Shown in pieces: positions 1-8,320 of a DNA stretch of 26,174 bases (the stretch's first letter is position 1; every line of letters begins with the position of its first letter). The DNA is taken from contig CAZLNH010000390.1 in assembly GCA_964560775.1 (NCBI GenBank), positions 1 to 26,174 of the forward strand, given 5' to 3'. The notes under the pieces are model-generated. The model was given only the letters and a program-made list of their open reading frames with translations. It was not told where the DNA came from and did no database searches. A program made the position numbers and the translations under genes. Source of the DNA: Woeseia sp964560775 (GTDB lineage: Bacteria > Pseudomonadota > Gammaproteobacteria > Steroidobacterales > Woeseiaceae).

Positions 1-7
1 CTTTCAT
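1..7 (-). CDS. Start of a gene cut by the window edge (possibly smg/DUF494)
   Basis: Reading leftward after the dprA stop, an AAGGAG Shine-Dalgarno-like sequence is followed about 12 bases later by ATG AAA at the window edge. Only two codons are visible, so the product cannot be read. In many gammaproteobacteria the gene after dprA is smg (DUF494), and a start of the form Met-Lys would fit, but that is inference from gene order only. Confidence 0.35.
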
Positions 8-33
8 GCCTGGAGCGGCTCCTTCATTGCGCA

Positions 34-1140
34 TTACTGCGTCCGTAATCTCGAGTACTTGCCGCCGTGCAACAGCTCCACTTCGCCCTCGAGCTCCAGT
101 ATCAGAAGCATGGAGGAAACCTGATCGATCGTCAATGCGCATTTCGCGGCCAGTTCATCGGCACTTGCCGGGTCGTAGCCGAGCGCTGTGAGCAGCGCTT
201 CATAGTGCTCATCGCGATGTTTCACGCCATCTGCCGGCGGATCCACATCATCGTTATGTTGCATCAGGTGGCCAACGAGCGGCGCCAGCTCGTCAATGAT
301 ATCGCTCGCACTTTCGACCAGTTTCGCGCCTTCACGTATCAGCCGGTGGCAGCCTCGGGCGAGAGGGTTGTGTATTGAGCCCGGGATTGCAAACACTTCG
401 CGGCCCTGCTCCGATGCCAGTCGCGCGGTAATCAGCGAGCCGCTGCGCCAGGCCGCTTCGACAACGAGAGTGCCGAGGCTTAAGCCGCTGATGATCCGGT
501 TGCGTTCCGGGAAATGCTCGCGACGCGGTGTGATGCCGAGCGGATATTCGCTGACCAGCGCGCCGCCGGCGGCGATGCGATGCGCAAGGTCCCGATTCGC
601 CGCCGGATAGACGCGATCGATACCGTGCCCGAGCACAGCCACGGTGTTTGCATTGCCGGCCAGTGCACCGCGGTGCGCGGCGCTGTCGATGCCCTGCGCC
701 AGGCCGCTGACAATGCAAAAGCCGCTCGCGCCCAGATGCCGTGCAAACTGTTCCGCGATTTCCGCGCCGCTGCGTGTCGGGTTGCGGCTGCCAACAATGG
801 CAAGCGTCGGCAGGTGCAACGCGTCCGGATCACCCTTGACGTACAGGAGTGCCGGATAGTCGCGCGTCTGGCGCAGCAGTTCCGGGTAATGCCGGGAGGC
901 GGCGGACACGAGGTGATTGCCCGGCTGCTCCTGCCATTCGAGGGCCGTACTGATCCAGGCTCCGTGCGGCGAGTGAACTGCCGAGGCCATGCGTTCGGTC
1001 AGGCCGCAGCCGACCAGAGCCGCCGTCGGCTGCCGCACGATATCGCCGGCGCTGCCAAAGCGCTCGAGCAGGGCGTCGACGTGAGTGCCGCTGATGCGGG
1101 CGTGTCCGAGCGCAAGCCACGCTGTCAGGTCCTCGGGCAA
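34..1140 (-). CDS. dprA: DNA-processing protein DprA (Smf), 368 aa
   Basis: DprA is a cytoplasmic protein that binds incoming single-stranded DNA during natural transformation and loads RecA on it. The Rossmann-like SMF domain covers about residues 75-290, with GSRNPT (117-122), SGLAQGID (145-152), FPERNRIISGLS (210-221) and GSLITA (234-239). A DprA-type winged-helix domain follows at about 310-365. Length is normal for the family. The start is TTG at 1140; it is supported by a strong AAGGGG at 1149-1154, eight bases upstream, and no closer ATG exists in frame. It lies downstream of a LysM protein gene on the same strand, the order found in Pseudomonas and relatives, but a terminator-like hairpin separates the two, so dprA may have its own promoter. 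It shows the gene for the uptake-side protein only; competence itself cannot be judged from this window. Confidence 0.95.
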   Translation of the reverse strand: MPEDLTAWLALGHARISGTHVDALLERFGSAGDIVRQPTAALVGCGLTERMASAVHSPHGAWISTALEWQEQPGNHLVSAASRHYPELLRQTRDYPALLYVKGDPDALHLPTLAIVGSRNPTRSGAEIAEQFARHLGASGFCIVSGLAQGIDSAAHRGALAGNANTVAVLGHGIDRVYPAANRDLAHRIAAGGALVSEYPLGITPRREHFPERNRIISGLSLGTLVVEAAWRSGSLITARLASEQGREVFAIPGSIHNPLARGCHRLIREGAKLVESASDIIDELAPLVGHLMQHNDDVDPPADGVKHRDEHYEALLTALGYDPASADELAAKCALTIDQVSSMLLILELEGEVELLHGGKYSRLRTQ

Positions 1141-1181
1141 GTGTCAGTCCCCTTAAGGCCGCGGCCGGGGGGCCGCATGCA

Positions 1182-1218
1182 AAACGGGCCGGCGCCCTGG
1201 ATGAGCGCCGGCCCGTTT
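1182..1218 (-). terminator. Terminator-like hairpin after the LysM gene
   Basis: A perfect 14-bp inverted repeat (arms 1182-1195 and 1205-1218) with a 9-base loop lies 14 bases past the LysM stop codon. In the leftward transcript the GC-rich stem is followed by four U residues (AAAA at 1181-1184 on the + strand). The short U tract makes it a moderate intrinsic terminator, or an attenuator between the LysM gene and dprA. Confidence 0.7.
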
Positions 1219-1231
1219 GGCTTTAGCGCTG

Positions 1232-2479
1232 TTACTCGGGGCTGCGTACGGCGTCGAGTACGTGTATGTCGCTGGTGGCTTCCATCACCAACCCATAGCT
1301 GATGCGGTCGTAAACCTTGAACACCATGACCGTGCCGGCCTGTTCGTCGGGCAGCGTAACCTTCTCACCGCCGCCCATGCGGCTCATCAGGCCGCCGGAC
1401 AGGCCGCCACCATTGGCAAAGCGGTCTCGTATGACCTCGCCCGCCTGGAACACCGTCAAAATATCGCCGGGCGCCAGTCCGTCCCGGGCGCCGCGGTTCA
1501 TGACGATGACCTGGTATTGGCCGATCAGCGCTACACCATCTACCACGGAGATGATGCGGCCGTCGATCTGTCTATCCGGTGCTTTCGGGAAGAAATTGAG
1601 CGGGATGTCGACGCTTTCCGGCAACAGCCGGTCACCGGCACGTGTTTCCCGGTTGGAATCGGTCAGCGCGATCGTTGCCGGGTCGCCGCCTCGCGTCAAC
1701 GAGCCCTCGCCGACGTAGATGCCCTGGTAGCCGACCAGGCTGCCGTCATCCGGGTCACGCAGTTCTTCGCCGATATTCACGACGCTGTATTGCGTGCCGG
1801 CCGGTGCAGGGTCGCCGCCGCGCACATAGATATCGTTGCCGGCCGCGGCAATCAGGTGATCACCGCGTGTCGACAGCACGTACGGCAGCTGCTCGATCTG
1901 CGACCGCTCCAGCACCAGGCCCCGCGACAGGAAAGCGGCAATCTGGTCATAGGGAATACTGGTAATCGCCTCGTCGAGTGGCGTGATGCGCGCCTGCGGC
2001 GACAGGCGATACGCGGACCCGCTGACGGTCGTAATGCGCGGCTGCCCGTCGATCATGACGAGTGCCAGTACGTCACCGGGATAAATAAGGTGCGGGTTCT
2101 CGACCTGGGGGTTGACATACCAGACTTCGGGCCAATACCAGGGATCCTTGAGGAAAGTCGCGGCAATGTCCCACAGCGTGTCGCCGCGCTGGACGACATA
2201 TTCGTCAGGATGGCCCTCGGCCAGCGGGATCGGCGTCAGCTGCTGCCGGGCAGGCGGCGGCGTGTAGGCCGGCTGTGCCTGGCCCTGGCTGGACCCGGTA
2301 ATCGACGTCGGGCGGCTTTCAGGCGCGCTCGCAGGTTGAACGCCGGTGGCGCTGCCCTCGTCGTTCGCGGACGGATTCAGGGAACAACCGGAGAGCAGCA
2401 CTGCCAGTGCCGTGGCGACCACAGGGGCTCTGGTATTGATGCGGGTTTTGACGGGGCACATAATCAACGGCTGCTCCAT
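1232..2479 (-). CDS. tsaP: LysM-domain lipoprotein, TsaP-like, 415 aa
   Basis: The N-terminus has a hydrophobic stretch ending in a lipobox, LLSGC, with Cys32, so the mature protein is probably a lipid-anchored envelope protein. A proline/serine-rich linker (about 33-92) leads to a LysM peptidoglycan-binding domain (about 93-140) containing YVVQRGDTLWDIA and the typical NP..I.PGD ending. The remaining 270 residues resemble the C-terminal part of TsaP, a peptidoglycan-binding protein associated with the type IV pilus secretin in Pseudomonas and Neisseria. The TsaP assignment rests on the LysM position and on gene order (rsmB-fmt-def beside it, dprA after it), as in P. aeruginosa; no pilus gene is visible here. 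A second in-frame ATG at 2461 would give a shorter signal peptide and is also possible. Confidence 0.88.
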   Translation of the reverse strand: MEQPLIMCPVKTRINTRAPVVATALAVLLSGCSLNPSANDEGSATGVQPASAPESRPTSITGSSQGQAQPAYTPPPARQQLTPIPLAEGHPDEYVVQRGDTLWDIAATFLKDPWYWPEVWYVNPQVENPHLIYPGDVLALVMIDGQPRITTVSGSAYRLSPQARITPLDEAITSIPYDQIAAFLSRGLVLERSQIEQLPYVLSTRGDHLIAAAGNDIYVRGGDPAPAGTQYSVVNIGEELRDPDDGSLVGYQGIYVGEGSLTRGGDPATIALTDSNRETRAGDRLLPESVDIPLNFFPKAPDRQIDGRIISVVDGVALIGQYQVIVMNRGARDGLAPGDILTVFQAGEVIRDRFANGGGLSGGLMSRMGGGEKVTLPDEQAGTVMVFKVYDRISYGLVMEATSDIHVLDAVRSPE

Positions 2480-2603
2480 GGTGGATAGAGGCCTGCCAAG
2501 AAGCAGGCACTGGTGTAATATGTCGTGTTGGCGCTTGTCTGGCTGCCAAACGCGTCACAATTCCGCCCCGCGCGGGCTCTTGGCAACGTGGATTCCGAGC
2601 GGC

Positions 2604-2633
2604 ATTGTCCGCTATCTTATTCAATAAAGTCAA
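2604..2633 (-). promoter_or_regulatory. Predicted sigma-70-type promoter for the LysM gene
   Basis: Read leftward, TTGACT (2628-2633, 5/6 to the -35 consensus) is followed after 18 bases by GACAAT (2604-2609, 4/6 to the -10 consensus). Transcription would begin near 2597, giving a leader of about 120 bases that includes a 6-bp hairpin (2491-2496 with 2503-2508). The site lies in the divergent spacer between the LysM gene and def. No equally good promoter was found for def. Confidence 0.5.
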
Positions 2634-2683
2634 AAATTTAGCGGGCGTTTGTAGTAACTCACGCGAGTTTTGACAGAAGCATT

Positions 2684-3205
2684 ATGGCGATACTGAGAAT
2701 TCTTGAATTTCCGGACCCGAGGCTGCGTAAAAAGGCGCTGCCCGTCGATAACGTGGACGAGCATTTGCGCACCCTGGTCGACGACATGTTCGAGACCATG
2801 TACGAGGCACCGGGTATAGGACTCGCGGCAACGCAGGTCGACGTGCACCAGCGCCTGCTCGTCGCAGACGTATCGGCAGAGAAGAATGAAAAGCATGTCC
2901 TGATCAACCCGGTAATCATGGAAAAAGACGGGGTGGCCCTCACCGAGGAAGGTTGCCTGTCGGTGCCGGGTTACTTTGAAGAGGTCGAGCGCGCCGGACA
3001 CATCCGCGTCCGTTACCTTGACCAGGACGGTATCGAGCAGGAGCAGGAAATGGACGGCCTGCTGGCCGTTTGCGTCCAGCACGAGATTGATCACCTGGAC
3101 GGCAAGCTGTTTGTCGATTACCTGTCCGAGGCGAAACGGCAGCGTATCCGCCGCCGGCTCGAAAAGGATCGCCGCCAGCAACCGGCCCCCGCGGCCGTCC
3201 TCTGA
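2684..3205 (+). CDS. def: Peptide deformylase, 173 aa
   Basis: This cytoplasmic metalloenzyme removes the formyl group from the N-terminal methionine of new proteins. All three family motifs are present: GIGLAATQ (44-51), EGCLSVPG (89-96) and QHEIDHLDG (132-140). The metal ligands are Cys91, His133 and His137 and the catalytic residue is Glu134. Length is typical for a type-1 enzyme. It opens the rightward group with fmt, the enzyme that adds the same formyl group to initiator tRNA, 31 bases downstream. The Shine-Dalgarno before the ATG (AGAAG) is weak. Identification is secure. Confidence 0.98.
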   Translation: MAILRILEFPDPRLRKKALPVDNVDEHLRTLVDDMFETMYEAPGIGLAATQVDVHQRLLVADVSAEKNEKHVLINPVIMEKDGVALTEEGCLSVPGYFEEVERAGHIRVRYLDQDGIEQEQEMDGLLAVCVQHEIDHLDGKLFVDYLSEAKRQRIRRRLEKDRRQQPAPAAVL

Positions 3206-3236
3206 GCCCGGCCCGCGGGCGCGGCAGAGCAAGCCG

Positions 3237-4181
3237 ATGAGCAAAGCGCGCGTGCTGTTCGCCGGCACGCCGGCGTTTGCGCTGGCGTCGCTCGATGCGC
3301 TGCTGGCAGCGGGCGTGCGCCCGCTTGCCGTCTACACGCAGCCTGACCGTCCGGCAGGTCGCGGACGCGCGTTGACGCCGGGCCCGGTCAAGGCGCGTGC
3401 ACAAAGTGAAGCTATCCCTGTCCGGCAACCGGTGACATTGCGCGATGAGGACGTGCAGGCGGAAATTGCGGCATTTGAGCCGGACCTGGTTATCGTCGCG
3501 GCATACGGCCTGCTGCTGCCGCAAGCCGTGCTCGACATTCCGCGCCTTGGCTGCGTCAACGTGCACGCGTCGCTGTTGCCGCGCTGGCGCGGTGCGGCAC
3601 CCATACAGGCCGCCCTGCTGGCCGGCGATGCCGAGACCGGGATCAGCCTGATGCGAATGGACGCCGGTCTCGACAGCGGTCCTGTCTATGCGCGCCGCGC
3701 GATCCGCATTGGCACCACCGAGACGGCCGGCGACCTGCACGACCGGCTGGCGGAACTGGGCGGGTCATTGCTGTGCGAAAGCCTGCCGGAATTGCTCGAA
3801 GGCAGGCTCGAGGCCGTGCCGCAGATTGCCGCGCGGGCAACGCACGCAGGCAAGTTCTCTCCCGCGGATGCAGTGCTCAATTGGGTTCGGCCGGCCGCCG
3901 CGCTCGAGCGCCAGGTGCGGGCCTTCAATCCGGTGCCGGGCGCGCGATTCGATATAGACGGCGAAACGATCAAGTGCTGGCGTGCCAGCATCAGGCGTTG
4001 CGACGGGGATATACCCGGGCATGTGCTGAGCGCGGGCACGCACGGTATCGACATCGCGTGCGGCGGCGACGCATTACGGCTGCTGGAAGTGCAGCGGCCG
4101 GGCAAGCGCCGCATCCGGGCCGCTGAGTTCGCGGCCCAGTTGCCGCTTTCAGGACGTACGCTTACCACGAAGGAACGCTGA
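3237..4181 (+). CDS. fmt: Methionyl-tRNA formyltransferase, 314 aa
   Basis: It transfers a formyl group from 10-formyltetrahydrofolate to methionyl-initiator tRNA. The N-terminal domain begins with VLFAGTPAFA (6-15). The catalytic triad is visible as Asn108 and His110 in VNVHASLLPRWRGAAPIQ (107-124) and Asp146 in GLDSGP. The C-terminal OB-like domain occupies about 210-314. The open frame extends left to 2976 inside def, but residues before Met at 3237 do not resemble the family and the MSKARVLFAGTP start matches known proteins, so 3237 is chosen. Its stop overlaps the start of rsmB (TGATG), indicating translational coupling. Confidence 0.97.
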   Translation: MSKARVLFAGTPAFALASLDALLAAGVRPLAVYTQPDRPAGRGRALTPGPVKARAQSEAIPVRQPVTLRDEDVQAEIAAFEPDLVIVAAYGLLLPQAVLDIPRLGCVNVHASLLPRWRGAAPIQAALLAGDAETGISLMRMDAGLDSGPVYARRAIRIGTTETAGDLHDRLAELGGSLLCESLPELLEGRLEAVPQIAARATHAGKFSPADAVLNWVRPAAALERQVRAFNPVPGARFDIDGETIKCWRASIRRCDGDIPGHVLSAGTHGIDIACGGDALRLLEVQRPGKRRIRAAEFAAQLPLSGRTLTTKER

Positions 4182-5512
4182 TGGCGGCCAGTCATACTGG
4201 CGCCCGAGTCCGCGCCGAGGCGGCAAGGGCCGTGCATGCCGTTGCCGTTAGTGGCCGCTCGCTCGATGCCGCGCTGGCTGACGCCGAGGGCGCGGTCGCG
4301 GCGAGCGACCGGGCGCTGCTGCGTTTCTTGAGTTATGAAACGGTGCGCCGGCACTGGCCGCTGCGCGCACAGGTTGCGTCGCTCTTGTCGCGACCGCTCA
4401 AGACCCGGGACAGCATCATCGAGTCGTTGCTGGCGGTCGGGTTGCTGCAGCTCGGTGATTCGCGCGTAGCAACGCATGCCGCCGTGACGCTGACGGTCGA
4501 CGCGGCCCGGTTGCTGCGCCGGCCGCAACATGCATCGCTGGTCAATGCCGTATTGCGGCGCTCGTTGCGCGAACCGCCGGCTGTCGATGCCACGGATGAA
4601 GTGCGCTTCAATCACCCTGACTGGATGCTGCAGCGCCTGCAGCAAGACTGGCCGTCGCACTGGCAGCAGATCGTTGCGGCAAACGACGAGCGTGCGCCGA
4701 TGTGGCTGCGCGTCAATTTGCTGCGCGGCAGCCGCGACGACTACCTTCGGGAGCTGTCGGGGGACGCCGTCGACGGGCCCGTCGCGACGATGGAAGACGG
4801 ACTCGATGCGGCGTTGTGCCTCGCGACGCCGCGCGCCGTCACCGAGCTTCCGGGTTTCGACGACGGGCGAGTCTCGGTGCAGGATGGTGCGGCGCAGCTT
4901 GCCGCGCCGTGGCTACTGGCCGGCGGTGGCAGCCGCATCCTCGACGCGTGCGCGGCACCCGGCGGAAAAACCGGGCATTTGCTGGAACTGGCGGCGCCGG
5001 ACGCGGTTCTAAGCGCCATTGACAATGATCCGGGGCGGCTCGAAAAAGTACAGCAAACGGTGGTTCGTCTCGGTCTCAAGGCAACCGTTCACGCGGCTGA
5101 CGCATCCAATCCGGAGACGTGGTGGAACGGCACCACTTACGACAGGATTCTCGTTGATGCACCGTGCTCGGGCAGCGGTGTCGTCCGCCGGCATCCCGAC
5201 ATTCGGCTGCTGCGGCGCGATGCCGATATAGGCGTGCTGGCGGCTTCGCAATTGCGGCTGCTGAAGGCGCTGTGGCCACTGCTATCGCCGGGAGGGCGCT
5301 TGCTGTACGTCACCTGCTCCGTATTTGCAGAGGAGAACGTGGATGTCATGCGTCGCTTTCTCGACACTCAGCCGGATGCGCGAGAGGATAATGTGTTGCC
5401 AAATAACAACATCCGCGCTCTAATGTGCCGCAGCAACCCCGGTTACCAGGTGCTGCCCGGGACTGCGCGTCTGGATGGATTCTATTTTGCCTGCCTTTAC
5501 AAAACAGCGTGA
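4181..5512 (+). CDS. rsmB: 16S rRNA (cytosine-967-C5)-methyltransferase RsmB, 443 aa
   Basis: RsmB methylates C967 of 16S rRNA using S-adenosylmethionine. An N-terminal NusB-like RNA-binding domain (about 8-135) precedes the Rossmann methyltransferase domain. The SAM loop is DACAAPGGK (255-263). The two cysteines of the m5C mechanism are Cys329 in DAPCSGSG and Cys379 in VTCSVF. Length is normal for RsmB/Sun. The start overlaps the fmt stop by one base and is preceded by AAGGAA. It belongs to the def-fmt-rsmB translation cluster and is followed eight bases later by the DUF4390 gene. Confidence 0.97.
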   Translation: MAASHTGARVRAEAARAVHAVAVSGRSLDAALADAEGAVAASDRALLRFLSYETVRRHWPLRAQVASLLSRPLKTRDSIIESLLAVGLLQLGDSRVATHAAVTLTVDAARLLRRPQHASLVNAVLRRSLREPPAVDATDEVRFNHPDWMLQRLQQDWPSHWQQIVAANDERAPMWLRVNLLRGSRDDYLRELSGDAVDGPVATMEDGLDAALCLATPRAVTELPGFDDGRVSVQDGAAQLAAPWLLAGGGSRILDACAAPGGKTGHLLELAAPDAVLSAIDNDPGRLEKVQQTVVRLGLKATVHAADASNPETWWNGTTYDRILVDAPCSGSGVVRRHPDIRLLRRDADIGVLAASQLRLLKALWPLLSPGGRLLYVTCSVFAEENVDVMRRFLDTQPDAREDNVLPNNNIRALMCRSNPGYQVLPGTARLDGFYFACLYKTA

Positions 5513-5519
5513 CCACCGC

Positions 5520-6107
5520 ATGAGCCGGCCCGTTTTACACGCCGCCACCGCGCTGCTGGCGATGCTGCTTGCCGTGCTCGTCGGCGGCGCAATGGCACAG
5601 GACCGCATGGACCGGCACGGCTATTTCGATGTCCGCTCGGCCAGCACGCGCCTCGTCAATGGCGTGCAAGTGCTGGATGCGCGACTGCAGCTGGTCCTGA
5701 GTGACGAGGCGCTCGACGCGCTGAACAGCGGCGTGCCACTGACGATTGAGCTGAAGATCGAGGCGCTCCGGACACGGCGCTACATGCCGGATGCCACCGA
5801 CGCGGAGCTGACGCTGCTCTACGAGCTTGAATACCGCCCGTTGAGCCAGCGTTACATCGTTCGCAACCGGAACAGCGGCGACCAGGAATCCTTCTCGACA
5901 TTGTATTCGGCGCTGAACAGCCTCGGCCGTATCCAGGAACTGCCGCTCATCGACAACGCAATACTCGAGCCGGATGCGGAGTACCGCATGCGTCTGCAGG
6001 CGGTCCTGAGTACCCAGCAATATCCCGCTCCGCTCCGCATCCTGTTCTTCTGGCGGGACCAGTGGCAGTTGAAAAGTGAGTGGTACGAATGGCCGCTCGA
6101 ACGCTGA
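5520..6107 (+). CDS. DUF4390 family secreted protein, 195 aa
   Basis: The protein starts with a clear signal peptide (about residues 1-26, ending AMA before QD), so it is exported to the periplasm. The rest matches the DUF4390 pattern known from proteobacteria: an early LVNGVQVLDARLQL segment, a middle YRPLSQRYIV segment and a C-terminal tryptophan-rich FFWRDQWQLKSEWYEWPL. Its function is unknown. It sits between rsmB and an NtrY-like sensor kinase whose start lies inside its 3' end, an arrangement common in gammaproteobacteria and suggesting a role tied to the kinase, perhaps in signal sensing (inference). An in-frame ATG at 5475 would overlap rsmB; the start at 5520 gives the better signal peptide. 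Confidence 0.85.
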   Translation: MSRPVLHAATALLAMLLAVLVGGAMAQDRMDRHGYFDVRSASTRLVNGVQVLDARLQLVLSDEALDALNSGVPLTIELKIEALRTRRYMPDATDAELTLLYELEYRPLSQRYIVRNRNSGDQESFSTLYSALNSLGRIQELPLIDNAILEPDAEYRMRLQAVLSTQQYPAPLRILFFWRDQWQLKSEWYEWPLER

Positions 6108-8320
6108 AACGCATTCTCTATGGCACGCTCGGCGTCACCGGCGTCGTGCTTGCACTGGTGGCGCTCTACCTGCTGAGTCGCACGGCGCAGGATTCGCAGG
6201 AATTCGACCGGCTCTACGTCTACATACTGTTAATCAACGTCGCGGGCGTGCTCGTTTTACTGGCGCTGATGGTCGGAAACCTCGCGCGGCTGTTTCGCGA
6301 ATACCGGACACATGTGCCGGGCTCCAGGCTTAAGGCACGCATGGTCGGCATGTTCGTCGGCCTCGCCGTCATTCCACTCCTCGTTGTCTTTTATTTTTCG
6401 ATGCAGTTCATCAATCGCGGCATCGATACCTGGTTCAACGTTGAAGTCGAGGCCGGACTGGACGATGCGCTGGCACTGAGCCGTGCGGCACTCGAGACGC
6501 AGATGCGGCAGCATTTGAACAGCACGGCGAGAATCGGTGCGCGGCTCGAAGAAGTCAATCTGCGCCAGCTCATTTTTGAACTGAACGCGCTGCGGCGCGA
6601 AACCGGCGCACAGGAGATTACGCTCTTCGGCCGCAACCAGCGCATCCTTGCGACGAGTTCCGACCTGTCTGCCGGCAGCGTCCCCGAAGCGCCGATCGAC
6701 GAAGTGATGCTTCAGGTCCAGCAGAACCGCCCGTACGTCCGCCTGTTTCCGATGGAGGACGGCAACTACGAAATCCGCACCGCGGTGCCGGTCGGGGGCG
6801 GCAGCCGCCAGGACATTGCCGGCCTGCTGCAGGCCCGCTTTCCTGTGTCGGAGCGCATCAGTCGCATGGCCGACAGCGTCGACTCGGCCTACAGTGACTA
6901 CAAGCTCGCCGAGTATCTGCGCGAACCGTTGAAGCGCACGTTCACGATGACACTGACCGTCGTGCTGATGCTGTCGCTGCTGGCATCAATCTACGGCGCG
7001 TTCGTTTTGTCGCGGCGCCTCGTGCAGCCGATACAGGACCTCGTGGCCGGCACCCGCGCCGTCGCAAAGGGTGATTTCGATACCCGTCTGCCAACACCGT
7101 CGCGCGACGAAATCGGGTTCCTGGTCAGTTCGTTCAACGACATGACGCAGCGCCTGTCGACAGCGCGCCGCCAGGCCAGCCTGAGCCAGGCTCAGGTTGA
7201 GGCGGAGCGAGCGAATCTCGAAGTGATCCTTGCAAGGCTCTCAACCGGTGTCGTGTCCCTCGAGTCGGATTTGCGCATTCGTACGGCGAACGAAGCCGCC
7301 GGCGCAATCCTGAACGTCAAGCTGGACAATCGTGTCGGCGAATTGCTGACGGACGTCGCCCTCGGTGAACCGCTGCTCGAGCAGTTCGTTGAAGAGGCCC
7401 GCGTGCACCTTAACGCCGGTGAGCGCGAGTGGCGCGAGCAGATTGTGTTGCGTGGCGAAATGGGCCGGCGAGTGCTGACCTGTGCCTGCACGGCACTGCC
7501 TGGTGACGAAGATCACGCAGCCGGCTTCGTAATTGTATTCGATGACATCACGGCGCTGCTGCAGGCACAGCGCGATGCGGCCTGGGGCGAGGTTGCAAGG
7601 CGGCTTGCCCATGAGATCAAGAATCCGCTGACGCCGATACAGCTATCCGCCGAACGGTTGCGGCGCAAGTACTTGCAGACGATGTCCCCCGATGAGGCGC
7701 AGATACTCGATCGCGCAACGCACACGATAGTGCAGCAGGTCGAAGCGATGAAAGAGATGGTCAACGCCTTCAGCGATTACGCGCGGGCACCGGATATGGA
7801 CATCCACCAGTTCAGTGTTGAGCGGCTAGCAAACGAAGTCGTCGATCTCTATCGCGCGCAGGAGAGCGAAATTGCCATCGGGCTGCGTGCGAACGACGAC
7901 CTGCCGCCGCTCGAGGCTGATATGGGCCGCATCCGGCAGATTCTGCACAACCTGATACGGAATTCAATCGAAGCACTGGAGAACATCGAAGATGGTCGTA
8001 TCGATGTCACGGTATCGGCAAACCGGTATCACGATGCCGACATTATCGAAATAGTCGTCGAGGACAACGGACCGGGATTCAACACCGGGTCGATGTCGCA
8101 GGTATTTGACCCGTACGTAACAACCAAGCCCAAGGGCACCGGTCTGGGCCTTGCCATCGTAAAGAAGCTCGTTGAAGAACATGCCGGCACAATTGAAGCT
8201 GAGAACCGGCAAGACGGCGGAGCGATCATTCGCATTCGCCTGCCTGCGACCGAGGTTGCGCGAGAAAGACTGATCGCGAAGATGCCGGGTCGCACTGAGA
8301 AACGGAGGGAGAGAGCATGA
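6089..8320 (+). CDS. ntrY: NtrY-like membrane sensor histidine kinase, 743 aa
   Basis: This is the sensor of a two-component pair with the next gene. Three membrane helices lie near residues 15-30, 42-65 and 85-107, then a periplasmic domain of about 180 residues, a fourth helix (287-307), a HAMP linker (308-360), a PAS-like region (about 372-487) and the kinase core. The phosphorylated histidine is His508 in LAHEIKNPLTP, with an N box at 618-626 (ILHNLIRNS), DNGPGF (659-664) and GTGLGLA (683-689), so the kinase appears intact. This layout is that of NtrY. ATG 6089 is preferred over GTG 6080 because GTGAG lies eight bases upstream. Its start overlaps the DUF4390 gene and its end overlaps the regulator gene (ATGA). 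The signal sensed is unknown; nitrogen or redox state is only suggested by homologues. Confidence 0.93.
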   Translation: MAARTLKRILYGTLGVTGVVLALVALYLLSRTAQDSQEFDRLYVYILLINVAGVLVLLALMVGNLARLFREYRTHVPGSRLKARMVGMFVGLAVIPLLVVFYFSMQFINRGIDTWFNVEVEAGLDDALALSRAALETQMRQHLNSTARIGARLEEVNLRQLIFELNALRRETGAQEITLFGRNQRILATSSDLSAGSVPEAPIDEVMLQVQQNRPYVRLFPMEDGNYEIRTAVPVGGGSRQDIAGLLQARFPVSERISRMADSVDSAYSDYKLAEYLREPLKRTFTMTLTVVLMLSLLASIYGAFVLSRRLVQPIQDLVAGTRAVAKGDFDTRLPTPSRDEIGFLVSSFNDMTQRLSTARRQASLSQAQVEAERANLEVILARLSTGVVSLESDLRIRTANEAAGAILNVKLDNRVGELLTDVALGEPLLEQFVEEARVHLNAGEREWREQIVLRGEMGRRVLTCACTALPGDEDHAAGFVIVFDDITALLQAQRDAAWGEVARRLAHEIKNPLTPIQLSAERLRRKYLQTMSPDEAQILDRATHTIVQQVEAMKEMVNAFSDYARAPDMDIHQFSVERLANEVVDLYRAQESEIAIGLRANDDLPPLEADMGRIRQILHNLIRNSIEALENIEDGRIDVTVSANRYHDADIIEIVVEDNGPGFNTGSMSQVFDPYVTTKPKGTGLGLAIVKKLVEEHAGTIEAENRQDGGAIIRIRLPATEVARERLIAKMPGRTEKRRERA

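Noticed and set aside
1217..2488. Long open frame (423 codons) on the + strand opposite the LysM gene
   Set aside because: It is a codon-bias shadow in GC-rich DNA; the product has no recognisable domain, while the opposite strand has a lipobox and LysM domain.
2976..3236. Upstream in-frame extension of fmt overlapping def
   Set aside because: The extra 87 residues are an out-of-frame reading of def and do not resemble formyltransferase; the family N-terminus begins at 3237.
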